The notes under the pieces: model-generated
Told to the model about the DNA's origin: nothing
Seen by the model: only the letters and a program-made list of their open reading frames with translations
Databases searched by the model: none
Position numbers and translations under genes: made by a program
Shown here: positions 8,419 through 16,738 of the stretch, piece after piece
Layout: the number at the start of each line of letters is the position of its first letter
Position numbering within the stretch: the first letter of the stretch is position 1
From: Pseudomonas sp. RIT623
Lineage (GTDB): Bacteria; Pseudomonadota; Gammaproteobacteria; Pseudomonadales; Pseudomonadaceae
Reading direction: 5' to 3'
DNA length: 44,316 nt
NCBI RefSeq assembly: GCF_004519305.1
Contig: NZ_SOZA01000041.1
Coordinates: 1 to 44,316, forward strand

Positions 8419-9198
8419 ATGAACATCGAAACAGGAGTCCGCGAAGTGAAACGCCTGCTGCTCAACTGCGACATGGGCGAGAGCTTCGGTAACTGGCGCA
8501 TGGGCCAGGATGCCAAGGTCATGCCTTTCATCGACTGCGCCAACATCGCCTGCGGCTACCACGCCGGCGACCCCGGCACCATGCGCCGCACCGTGGCCCT
8601 GGCGCTGGAGCACCGGGTGGCGATAGGCGCGCATCCGGCCTACCCGGACCTGGCCGGTTTCGGCCGTCGTTCCATGGCCTGCAGCAGCGAGGAGATCCGC
8701 GACCTGCTGCACTACCAGATCGGCGCCCTGGACGGCATCTGCAAGGTGCTGGGTGGTCGAGTCGCCTACGTCAAGCCGCACGGCGCGCTGTACAACGACA
8801 TGATGGCCAACCCGGACATCCTGCGTACCGTGCTCGAGGCGGTGGCGGCGTTCGACAGCGGCCTGCCGCTGATGCTGATGGCCACTGCCGACGACCGCGC
8901 CGCCCAGGCCCTAGGTGACGAGATCGGCGTGCCGTTGTGGTTCGAAGCCTTCGCCGACCGTGGCTACACCGCCAGCGGCCACCTGATGTCGCGGCGTCTG
9001 CCCAATGCGGTGCATCACGACCCGGCGCTGGTGGTCGAGCAGGCCTTGCGCCTGGCCAAGGGCGAGCCCCTGGTGGCCGACGATGGCAGCGAGGTACGGT
9101 TGAACGCCAGCACCCTCTGCGTGCATGGCGACAACGACGGCTCGGTAGCCGCCGTGCGCCAGATCCGCCAGGCCCTGGACGCGCTGGAGCAAGCATGA
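8419..9198 (+). CDS. pxpA: 5-oxoprolinase subunit A (LamB/YcsF family)
   Basis: A 259-residue TIM-barrel-like protein of the LamB/YcsF family, part of the PxpABC complex that opens 5-oxoproline to glutamate with ATP. Family segments are present: LNCDMGESFGNW near the start, ANIACGYHAGDP, GAHPAYPDLAGFGRR and VKPHGALYN. An alternative GTG start at 8446 has a stronger AGGAG site and would give MKRLLLNCDMGES, closer to the usual family start. The ATG at 8419 has only AAGG upstream. Its stop overlaps the start of pxpB by four bases (ATGA). Confidence 0.93.
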   Translation: MNIETGVREVKRLLLNCDMGESFGNWRMGQDAKVMPFIDCANIACGYHAGDPGTMRRTVALALEHRVAIGAHPAYPDLAGFGRRSMACSSEEIRDLLHYQIGALDGICKVLGGRVAYVKPHGALYNDMMANPDILRTVLEAVAAFDSGLPLMLMATADDRAAQALGDEIGVPLWFEAFADRGYTASGHLMSRRLPNAVHHDPALVVEQALRLAKGEPLVADDGSEVRLNASTLCVHGDNDGSVAAVRQIRQALDALEQA

Positions 9199-9881
9199 CG
9201 CCACGTATCGAGGTGGTGGCCATCGACAGCCTGATGGTGCGGTTGTTCGATGCCATCGATGAAGCCAACATGCCGTGGATTCTTGCCGCCAGCCAGCGCT
9301 TGCGCGAGGCTTTCGGCCAACAGTTGATCGACCTGGTGCCGTCCTATACCACGCTGTTGGTGCAGTTCGACCTGGCACCGGGCGTAGCGCGCCAGCGCAT
9401 CCAGCGCGCGCTGCAAGGGCTGCAGCCGGATGCCGGCAGTGGCGGGCGCCGGCACGAGATACCTGTGTGGTACCACCCCAGCGTCGGGCCCGAGTTGCCG
9501 CTGCTGGCGGCGCGCAGCGGGCTGAGCGAGGACGAGGTGATTGCCCTGCATGGTAGCCGTGATTACCCGGTGTTCGCCCTGGGCTTCGCGCCCGGCTTCG
9601 GCTTCATGGGGTTGGTCGACGAACGCCTGGCCACGCCGCGCCTGAGTACCCCGCGCAAACGCGTGGCGGCGGGCAGCGTCGGTATCGCCGAGCGTCAGAC
9701 TGCAGCGTACCCGGCCGTTTCGCCGGGGGGCTGGAACTTAATTGGCCGCACCCCAGTGCGCCTGTTCGCGCATAGCCATAGCCTGCTGCAGCCCGGTGAC
9801 CGGGTGCGCTTCGTGGCGGTCGGGCATGCCGAATTCATCAACCTGGGCGGTGACGACAGCCCGCTGGAGGCCCAGGCATGA
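9195..9881 (+). CDS. pxpB: 5-oxoprolinase subunit B (KipI family)
   Basis: A 228-residue KipI/PxpB protein with the family's C-terminal cyclophilin-like part, including FALGFAPGFGFMG, PRLSTPRKRVAAGSVGIA and TAAYPAVSPGGWNLIGRTP. It works with PxpC, and B and C together make the ATP-dependent part of prokaryotic 5-oxoprolinase. The start overlaps pxpA and the stop overlaps pxpC, each by four bases, so the three are translationally coupled. Confidence 0.95.
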   Translation: MTPRIEVVAIDSLMVRLFDAIDEANMPWILAASQRLREAFGQQLIDLVPSYTTLLVQFDLAPGVARQRIQRALQGLQPDAGSGGRRHEIPVWYHPSVGPELPLLAARSGLSEDEVIALHGSRDYPVFALGFAPGFGFMGLVDERLATPRLSTPRKRVAAGSVGIAERQTAAYPAVSPGGWNLIGRTPVRLFAHSHSLLQPGDRVRFVAVGHAEFINLGGDDSPLEAQA

Positions 9882-10816
9882 GTCAGTTGAGAGTCGAAGC
9901 CAGCACCGCGCTGTGCCAGTTGCAGGACGCCGGGCGTTTCGGTGTGCGCCACTTGGGGGTGACCCAGGGCGGCGCGCTGGACTGGGTGGCCATGCGCTGG
10001 GCCAACTGGCTGCTGGGCAATGCCCTGGACAGCGCCGTGGTGGAAATTGCCCTCGGCGGCTTCAGCGTGGTCGCCGAGCAGGACTGCGTGATGGCACTGG
10101 CCGGGGCCGACCTGGATGCGCAGGTCGACGGGCAGGCTGTGGCGCCCTGGACCAGCTTCAACCTCGGCAAGGGCCAGCAGCTGACGCTGCGTCAGCCTCG
10201 CCAAGGGGTACGTGCCTATCTGGCGGTGCCGGGCGGGTTCGTGGGCGAGTCGGTGCTGGGGAGTTGTGCCACGGTGGTTCGGGAAGAACTAGGTGGAGTA
10301 GACGGCCAGGGCCTGGCGTTGGTGATAGGGGAGGTACTGCACGCTGCCGGAGCCATCGCGGGGCAAGTCGGGGCGCCGAACCGCCGCTTCCACGTTCCCG
10401 AAACGTTGCGGCCGATGTATGCGGACAAGCCTGTGCTGGACCTGGTGATGGGGGCGCAGATCGGCGATTTCAGCGGCACCAGTCTGTTCGAGGCGTTCAA
10501 TCGCGACTGGACCCTGGACAGCCGCGCCGACCGCATGGGCATCCGCCTGCTTGGGCCGCAGCTGGTGTACCAGGGCGCGCCGATGATTTCCGAAGGGATC
10601 CCGCTTGGCGCTGTTCAGGTGCCACCAGACGGGCAGCCGATCGTGCTATTGAACGACCGGCAGACCATTGGTGGGTATCCACGGCTGGGGGCGCTGACAC
10701 CGCTGGCGCTGGCGCAGTTGGCGCAGTGCATGCCGGGCGCGTCGGTACGCTTCAGGGCGGTGGTGCAGGATGAGGCCTGGCGGGAGCAGCAGGCCTTTGG
10801 TCGGCGTTGGCTTTGA
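9878..10816 (+). CDS. pxpC: 5-oxoprolinase subunit C (biotin-dependent carboxylase-like, KipA family)
   Basis: A 312-residue PxpC/KipA protein. Recognisable family parts are LQDAGRFGVRHLGVTQGGALD near the N-terminus, RAYLAVPGGF in the middle and the C-terminal DGQPIVLLNDRQTIGGYPRLG. It is the last gene of the transporter-pxpABC operon and is followed by a GC hairpin shared with the convergent VWA gene. Confidence 0.95.
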   Translation: MSQLRVEASTALCQLQDAGRFGVRHLGVTQGGALDWVAMRWANWLLGNALDSAVVEIALGGFSVVAEQDCVMALAGADLDAQVDGQAVAPWTSFNLGKGQQLTLRQPRQGVRAYLAVPGGFVGESVLGSCATVVREELGGVDGQGLALVIGEVLHAAGAIAGQVGAPNRRFHVPETLRPMYADKPVLDLVMGAQIGDFSGTSLFEAFNRDWTLDSRADRMGIRLLGPQLVYQGAPMISEGIPLGAVQVPPDGQPIVLLNDRQTIGGYPRLGALTPLALAQLAQCMPGASVRFRAVVQDEAWREQQAFGRRWL

Positions 10817-10823
10817 GATTTTA

Positions 10824-10840
10824 GGGCCGCAGAGCGGCCC
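10824..10840. terminator. Short GC hairpin between convergent pxpC and VWA genes
   Basis: GGGCCGC-AGA-GCGGCCC is a perfect 7-bp stem with a 3-nt loop in the 35-nt gap. It has no downstream T-run on either strand, so its use as a terminator is likely but not certain. Confidence 0.55.
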
Positions 10841-10851
10841 CAGGGCATTAG

Positions 10852-12030
10852 CTACTTGGACAGGTAACGCATCCCATCCTCCAACCCCTGCAAGGTCAGC
10901 GGGTACATCTTGTCCTCGATCAGGTCGCGCACCAGGTGGGTCGAGGCGGTGTAGTCCCAGGCCTGTTTGGGGTACGGGTTGATCCAGATGATCTTCCTGA
11001 ACTTCTCCATGAAGCGCTGCATCCACACGTACCCGGCCTCTTCGTTCCAGTGCTCGACGCTGCCGCCGGGCTGGGTGATCTCGTAGGGTGCCATGGCCGC
11101 GTCGCCGACGAAGATCACTTTGTAGTCGTCGCCGTACTTATGCAGCAGGTCGAAGGTGGAGAAGCGCTCCGAGGTGCGGCGCAGGTTGTTCTTCCACACC
11201 GACTCGTAGACGAAGTTGTGGAAGTAGTAGTACTCCAGGTGCTTGAACTCGGTCTTGCAGGCCGAGAACAGCTCCTCGCAGACCTTGACGTGGGCGTCCA
11301 TCGAGCCGCCGATATCGAACAGCAACAGCAGCTTCACGGTGTTGCGCCGTTCGGGGCGCATCTGGATGTTCAGCAAGCCGGCGTCACGGGCGGTGTGATC
11401 GATGGTACCGTCGATGTCCAGTTCCTCGGCGGCGCCTTCGCGGGCGAACTTGCGCAGCCGGCGCAGGGCCAGCTTGATGTTGCGCGTGCCCAGCTCGACC
11501 TGGTCGTCGAGGTTCTTGTATTCACGTTGGTCCCAGACCTTCACCGCCTTGCCCTGGCGCTTGCCGGCCTCGCCGACGCGGATGCCCTCGGGGTTGAAGC
11601 CGCCCGAGCCAAACGGGCTGGTGCCACCGGTGCCGATCCACTTGTTGCCGCCGGCATGGCGTTCCTTCTGCTCCTCGAGGCGCTTCTTGAATTCCTCGAT
11701 CAGCTTGTCCAGGCCACCCAGGGACTGGATCTGCGCGCGTTCCTCGTCGCTCAGCGAGCGCTCGAACTCCTTGCGCAGCCACTCGTCGGGGATCAGCGCC
11801 TCGATATGCTGGTCGAGGTTTTCCAGGCCCTTGAAGTAGGCGGCGAACGCCCGGTCGAACTTGTCGAAGTGCCGTTCGTCCTTCACCAGGATGGCGCGGG
11901 CGAGATAGTAGAAGGCGTCCATGTCGGCGAACACCACGCCCTTTTGCAGGGCGTGGTGCAGGTCGAGCAGTTCGCGCACCGACACCGGCACCTTGGCCGC
12001 GCGCATTTCATTGAACAGGTTGAGCAGCAT
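10852..12030 (-). CDS. VWA domain protein (CoxE-like), partner of MoxR ATPase
   Basis: A 392-residue soluble protein with a von Willebrand factor A fold in its C-terminal half. The metal-binding (MIDAS) motif reads DIGGSMD rather than DxSxS: the first Ser is replaced by Gly, as I recall from this CoxE-like subgroup. The middle holds a charged linker with GTGGTSPFGSGGFNP. It starts 13 nt after the MoxR gene, so the two are co-transcribed. MoxR-VWA pairs act as chaperones that insert metals or remodel protein complexes; the client here is not evident. Confidence 0.88.
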   Translation of the reverse strand: MLLNLFNEMRAAKVPVSVRELLDLHHALQKGVVFADMDAFYYLARAILVKDERHFDKFDRAFAAYFKGLENLDQHIEALIPDEWLRKEFERSLSDEERAQIQSLGGLDKLIEEFKKRLEEQKERHAGGNKWIGTGGTSPFGSGGFNPEGIRVGEAGKRQGKAVKVWDQREYKNLDDQVELGTRNIKLALRRLRKFAREGAAEELDIDGTIDHTARDAGLLNIQMRPERRNTVKLLLLFDIGGSMDAHVKVCEELFSACKTEFKHLEYYYFHNFVYESVWKNNLRRTSERFSTFDLLHKYGDDYKVIFVGDAAMAPYEITQPGGSVEHWNEEAGYVWMQRFMEKFRKIIWINPYPKQAWDYTASTHLVRDLIEDKMYPLTLQGLEDGMRYLSK

Positions 12031-12043
12031 GGCCCGGCTCCTG

Positions 12044-12889
12044 TCAGCGGTTGCCGCGCCGGCTCATGAAGGCCAGGCGCTCGAGCAGCGTCACGTCCTG
12101 TTCGTTCTTCACCAGGGCCCCGGCCAACGGCGGGATGGCCTTGGTTGGGTCGCGTTCACGCAGCACCGCCTCGCCGATGTTGTCGGCCATCAGCAGCTTG
12201 AGCCAATCGACCAGCTCAGAGGTGGAGGGCTTTTTCTTCAGGCCCGGCACCTTGCGCACGTCGAAGAACACGTCCAGCGCCTCGCTGACCAGCGACTGGC
12301 TGATGTTCGGGTAGTGCACGTCGACGATCTGCTGCAGGGTGGTGCGGTCGGGGAAGGCGATGTAGTGGAAGAAGCAGCGGCGCAGGAAGGCGTCGGGCAG
12401 CTCCTTTTCATTGTTGGAGGTGATGATGATGATCGGGCGCTGCTTGGCCTTGATGGTCTCGTCGATTTCGTAGACGTAGAACTCCATCTTGTCGAGTTCC
12501 TGCAACAGGTCGTTGGGGAACTCGATGTCGGCCTTGTCGATTTCGTCGATCAGCAGGATCACTCGCTCTTCGGCTTCGAAGGCTTCCCACAGCTTGCCCT
12601 TCTTCAGGTAGTTGCGCACATCGTGGACCTTGTCCACGCCCAGCTGCGAGTCGCGCAGGCGGCTGACCGCGTCGTACTCGTACAGGCCCTGGTGGGCCTT
12701 GGTGGTGGACTTGATGTGCCAGGTGATCAGGCGTGCGCCGAAGGAGGCGGCCAGTTGCTCGGCGAGCATGGTCTTGCCGGTGCCCGGCTCGCCCTTGACC
12801 AGCAGCGGGCGCTCCAGGGTGATGGCCGCGTTGACCGCCAATTTCAGGTCGTCTGTGGCGACGTAGTCGCGGGTGCCTTCGAACTTCAT
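12044..12889 (-). CDS. MoxR-family AAA+ ATPase
   Basis: A 281-residue AAA+ ATPase. The Walker A motif GEPGTGKT is at 33-40, Walker B LLIDEIDKAD at about 109-118, and sensor 1 lies in IIIITSNNEKELPDAFLRRCFF, which ends in the arginine-finger region. MoxR proteins work with VWA-domain partners, and the VWA gene follows directly. The TTAATGAAG start is the only sensible one; an upstream REP (12925-12975) separates it from the DUF748 gene. Confidence 0.92.
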   Translation of the reverse strand: MKFEGTRDYVATDDLKLAVNAAITLERPLLVKGEPGTGKTMLAEQLAASFGARLITWHIKSTTKAHQGLYEYDAVSRLRDSQLGVDKVHDVRNYLKKGKLWEAFEAEERVILLIDEIDKADIEFPNDLLQELDKMEFYVYEIDETIKAKQRPIIIITSNNEKELPDAFLRRCFFHYIAFPDRTTLQQIVDVHYPNISQSLVSEALDVFFDVRKVPGLKKKPSTSELVDWLKLLMADNIGEAVLRERDPTKAIPPLAGALVKNEQDVTLLERLAFMSRRGNR

Positions 12890-12924
12890 TAACCGATCCT
12901 CTGGGGTGGCTGGCTGGCGTCATT

Positions 12925-12975
12925 GCGGGCAGACCCGCTCCCTGTGGGAGCCGGCTTGCCGGCGATAGGGCCGGC
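12925..12975. repeat. REP palindrome upstream of moxR
   Basis: GCGGGCAGACCCGCTCCCTGTGGGAGCCGGCTTGCC-type sequence with the CCCTGTGGGAG core. It lies in the gap between the DUF748 gene and moxR, on the same strand as both. The remaining 105 nt to the DUF748 stop shows no clear site. Confidence 0.65.
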
Positions 12976-13080
12976 CCAGGCAATACATGTTTATTGATGT
13001 GCCAACGACTATAACGCCACGCCCGACGCGTGAAAACGCAGACCGGGTATTCAGTCCCTGAATGGTCCGTCACCCAGGGC

Positions 13081-14154
13081 TCAGTCGGATTTTGGCGCGG
13101 GCTGCTCGTAGCGTGCGTTGAACGCCTGGATGAAGCCGTTGCGCAGGATCTGCAGGAACGCCTCGAAGGCGCTGATGTCCTGTTGGTGCACGCTGCCGCT
13201 GAGTTCCACGCGGGTGGCGAACTGGTTTTTCGGCTGGTTCTTGAGCACGGTCTCGGTGGCGCCCACGACGGCTTCCCATATCGAGCGCAAGAAGCCCTTG
13301 TCCTTGTCTTCCACGTCCTGCTGCCAATTGAACACATCGACATCGCGCAACAGCGGCTTGATGTAGCCCTTGAGCCGGCCGTTCTCGGCCTCGGCCTCGA
13401 TCACCACATCGCCATGCCCGGCATTGAAGTCGAACTTGCCGTAGGCGCTGGCGAAGTCGTTGAGCCGGCGCAGTTCGATGCCGGTGGCGCGCAGGCGGAA
13501 CTGGAAGTCGTCGAAGTCGCTGAAGGGGTCGAAGCTGGCGCGGCTCTCTACCTTGGCATCGCCCAGCAGCAGCGCCGTTCCTTCGAAGCTGGCGTCGCGC
13601 CGGCCCTTTTCGTCGCGCACGTTGGTCAGGTTGCGGATGCTTGCGTCCAGCCGGGTGGCCTTGAGGTCCACTGGCGGGCTGGAATTGAAGTTGCGGAAGG
13701 CCAGGGTGCCTTGTTCGATGCGTACGTCGTTGAGGGTAATGGGCAGCAGTTTTTCCAGCTGTTGGCGCCAGTCGGTGCCCTGGCCGGTCTGAGAGTTCTG
13801 TTTGTTACCGCCGTCGACGAAATTGAGTTCGGGGCGAACGAAGGTTACTTCGGCGACCACGGCGCGGTCGTACCACAGCGAATGCCAGCTTACCGACAGG
13901 TCGATCAGCGGTGCGTCGAGCAGTGGCACTGGCACCTTGGCGCTGACCTTGACGATCTTCAGGCCATTGATCTGGTAGGCGCCGCGCCACCAGGCCAGGT
14001 CCACGGCGCGGACCTGGCCGCGGTAGTCGCCCATGTCTGCCAGCTTGTCGTTGAGGTAGTCACGCACCAGGTAAGGCATGGCCAGGTGCAGGGCCACCAG
14101 CAGTGCGAGCAGGCTGGCGAAGCCGAGCAGTGGCCAGCGGTAGCGCGCTTTCAT
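13081..14154 (-). CDS. DUF748 family membrane-anchored protein
   Basis: A 357-residue protein with one N-terminal membrane helix (about 8-28, after MKARYRW) and a long beta-rich domain with AsmA-like features (for example FNAGHGDVVIEAEAENGRLKGYIKP). This matches DUF748, distantly related to AsmA/TamB envelope proteins. It is probably anchored in the inner membrane and faces the periplasm. The ATG at 14154 has a GGAGAAA ribosome site; the ATG at 14175 does not. It is divergent from cysK. The precise role is unknown. Confidence 0.8.
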   Translation of the reverse strand: MKARYRWPLLGFASLLALLVALHLAMPYLVRDYLNDKLADMGDYRGQVRAVDLAWWRGAYQINGLKIVKVSAKVPVPLLDAPLIDLSVSWHSLWYDRAVVAEVTFVRPELNFVDGGNKQNSQTGQGTDWRQQLEKLLPITLNDVRIEQGTLAFRNFNSSPPVDLKATRLDASIRNLTNVRDEKGRRDASFEGTALLLGDAKVESRASFDPFSDFDDFQFRLRATGIELRRLNDFASAYGKFDFNAGHGDVVIEAEAENGRLKGYIKPLLRDVDVFNWQQDVEDKDKGFLRSIWEAVVGATETVLKNQPKNQFATRVELSGSVHQQDISAFEAFLQILRNGFIQAFNARYEQPAPKSD

Positions 14155-14231
14155 CGGGTTTCTCCACGGGAGCATGTGCGGTTGACCGCGGGTCGTTTCG
14201 TCGAGTTCGAACGGGCTTTACGCTGACCGAT

Positions 14232-14268
14232 TGCAGGCTTACCCTCAGGGTTTTCCCTGCACATTTTT
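14232..14268 (+). terminator. Terminator-like hairpin with T-run in the cysK leader
   Basis: TGCAGG pairs with CCTGCA (14232-14237 with 14256-14261) and ACCC with GGGT inside it, followed two bases later by TTTTT (14264-14268). It ends 20 nt before the cysK ATG. The upstream gene points the other way, so the hairpin cannot end that gene and would act, if at all, within the cysK leader. Confidence 0.5.
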
Positions 14269-14288
14269 CCTGTTCAAGGACCGCCGCC

Positions 14289-15261
<973 letters not shown>

Positions 15262-15263
<2 letters not shown>

Positions 15264-15355
15264 GCGGCAAGCTGCAAGCGGCGAGTCGAAGGCATGGCCG
15301 TATTGACGCGGATCAGCTTGAGCTTGCCGGTTGCAGCTTCTGGCTTGCAGCTGCT
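15262..15355. repeat. Inverted AAGCTGCAAGC-type intergenic repeat after cysK
   Basis: GCAAGCTGCAAGCGGC just after the cysK stop is mirrored by AGCTTGCCGGTTGCAGC and GCTTGCAGCTGC about 50-80 nt later. The arms form an imperfect long hairpin different from the two REP types in the rest of the window. It may act as a terminator or an mRNA-stabilising structure. Confidence 0.6.
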
Positions 15356-15372
15356 CCTGATGGGTTTATGAT
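15345..15372 (+). promoter_or_regulatory. Candidate sigma-70 promoter of lpxO
   Basis: TTGCAG (15345-15350), 16-nt spacer, TATGAT (15367-15372), followed 48 nt later by the lpxO ATG with an AAGGAG ribosome site. The -35 box overlaps the AGCTGC repeat, which lowers confidence. Confidence 0.4.
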
Positions 15373-15419
15373 GTCCGGCTATCTGGGGATGGCCTGATTT
15401 CCCCTCCAAGGAGTGTTGC

Positions 15420-16355
15420 ATGACCTTTTCCTTCGTCGCCAAGGCGGGTGTCCTGCTGGTGTTCTTCGGCAGCGTGCTGTTCGTGCACCTGCGCGGCAAG
15501 GCACGCCTGCCGGTATTGCGCCAGTTCGTCAACCATTCGGCGCTGTTCGCCCCCTACAACAGCCTGATGTACCTGTTCTCCGGCGTGCCCTCCAAGCCCT
15601 ATCTGGATCGCCAGCGCTTCCCTGAACTGGACGTGCTCAAGGACAACTGGCAAGTGATTCGCGAAGAGGCCATGCGCCTGTTCGACGAGGGCTACATCCG
15701 CGCGGCGGAAAAAGACAACGACGCCGGCTTCGGCTCGTTCTTCAAGAAAGGCTGGAAGCGCTTCTACCTGAAGTGGTACGACAAACCGCTGCCTTCGGCC
15801 GAAGCGCTGTGCCCGAAGACCGTCGAGCTGGTCAGCGCCATCCCCAACGTCAAGGGCGCGATGTTTGCCTTGCTGCCCGGCGGCAGCCATCTCAACCCGC
15901 ACCGTGACCCGTTCGCTGGCTCCCTGCGCTACCACCTGGGGCTGTCGACGCCGAACTCGGACAACTGCCGCATCTACGTCGACGGCCAGCCGTATGCCTG
16001 GCGTGACGGCGAGGACGTGATGTTCGACGAAACCTTCGTGCACTGGGTCAAGAACGAAACCGACGTCACCCGGGTGATCCTGTTCTGCGACGTCGAACGC
16101 CCGCTCAACAGCCCGCTGATGACCCGCATCAACCGTAAGGTCAGCGCCTTCCTCGGCCGTGCCACCGCGCCGCAGAACACCGATGACGAGCGCGTCGGCG
16201 GGATCAACCAGGCTTATGCCTGGAGCAAGCGCTTCAGCAATGTCATCAGCACCCGGGTCAAGCGGTTCAAGCGCGCCAACCCCAAGGCCTACCGCATTCT
16301 GCGGCCAGTGCTGGCGGTGGTGGTGGCCTACGCGCTGTATCGCTGGTTGTTCTGA
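15420..16355 (+). CDS. lpxO: LpxO-type lipid A hydroxylase (aspartyl/asparaginyl beta-hydroxylase fold)
   Basis: A 311-residue iron- and 2-oxoglutarate-dependent dioxygenase expected to add a 2-hydroxyl to a secondary acyl chain of lipid A at the inner membrane. Iron ligands His161 and Asp163 in LNPHRDPF and His208 in ETFVHWVKN are visible, and Arg168-equivalent co-substrate binding is likely in GSLRYH. Hydrophobic segments at about 8-24 and at the C-terminus (about 294-311) anchor it. An AAGGAG site precedes the ATG. Pseudomonads often have two lpxO genes; which one this is cannot be told here. Confidence 0.88.
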   Translation: MTFSFVAKAGVLLVFFGSVLFVHLRGKARLPVLRQFVNHSALFAPYNSLMYLFSGVPSKPYLDRQRFPELDVLKDNWQVIREEAMRLFDEGYIRAAEKDNDAGFGSFFKKGWKRFYLKWYDKPLPSAEALCPKTVELVSAIPNVKGAMFALLPGGSHLNPHRDPFAGSLRYHLGLSTPNSDNCRIYVDGQPYAWRDGEDVMFDETFVHWVKNETDVTRVILFCDVERPLNSPLMTRINRKVSAFLGRATAPQNTDDERVGGINQAYAWSKRFSNVISTRVKRFKRANPKAYRILRPVLAVVVAYALYRWLF

Positions 16356-16367
16356 GGCGTCATCGCA

Positions 16368-16410
16368 AGGCAAGTCCGCTCCAATGTGGGAGTGGGCTTG
16401 CCCAGCGAGG
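16368..16410. repeat. REP palindrome downstream of lpxO
   Basis: GGCAAGTCCGCTCC-aatgt-GGGAGTGGGCTTGCC is an inverted repeat with two or three mismatches. It probably ends the lpxO transcript. It opens the 383-nt gap before the EamA gene, which otherwise holds only the candidate leader peptide and its hairpins. Confidence 0.7.
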
Positions 16411-16457
16411 ATTCCCCCGCTATATTCCAAAGCACTTTCTTCCCAGAAGACTTGTTC

Positions 16458-16622
16458 ATGCCTGCCATCCCTTCCATCACTGCTGACGTTCTCGCGCCTG
16501 TCGCGGGCGTTGTCGTGCGTGGCAGCCAGCAGCCGGCCATGATCAGTCACTATCCACCACCTGTCAGTGGCGTGGTAGGCGGCGTAGCTCCGCCTCCTCG
16601 CGCAGTCGTGGTGCTGGGCTGA
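16458..16622 (+). CDS. Candidate 54-aa leader peptide with two Pro-Pro-Pro motifs
   Basis: ATG at 16458 with a weak AGAAG site; stop TGA at 16620. The peptide has two polyproline triplets, HYPPPVSG (33-35) and VAPPPRA (45-47), the second close to the stop, and then VVVLG. Most of those Pro codons are CCA or CCT, which are uncommon in high-GC pseudomonads. Three short hairpins follow one another across its 3' half and beyond (16554-16575, 16577-16595, 16624-16636). No known protein family. It may be a regulatory leader for the EamA gene 116 nt downstream, or a chance frame. Confidence 0.35.
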   Translation: MPAIPSITADVLAPVAGVVVRGSQQPAMISHYPPPVSGVVGGVAPPPRAVVVLG

Positions 16623-16738
16623 TCGGCCGCTGGCCGCATCCCCACCGCACGCGCAACTCACTGAACACGGTCGGCTATCCCTTCATCATGCGATAGGTCC
16701 GCCCGTACGGCTTTACTTGCCCATACAGGTGGCAACAC

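Noticed and set aside
13030..14226. Long open frame on the plus strand opposite the DUF748 gene
   Set aside because: It is a GC-driven shadow of a gene with clear signal anchor and family features; the shadow translation has no domain.
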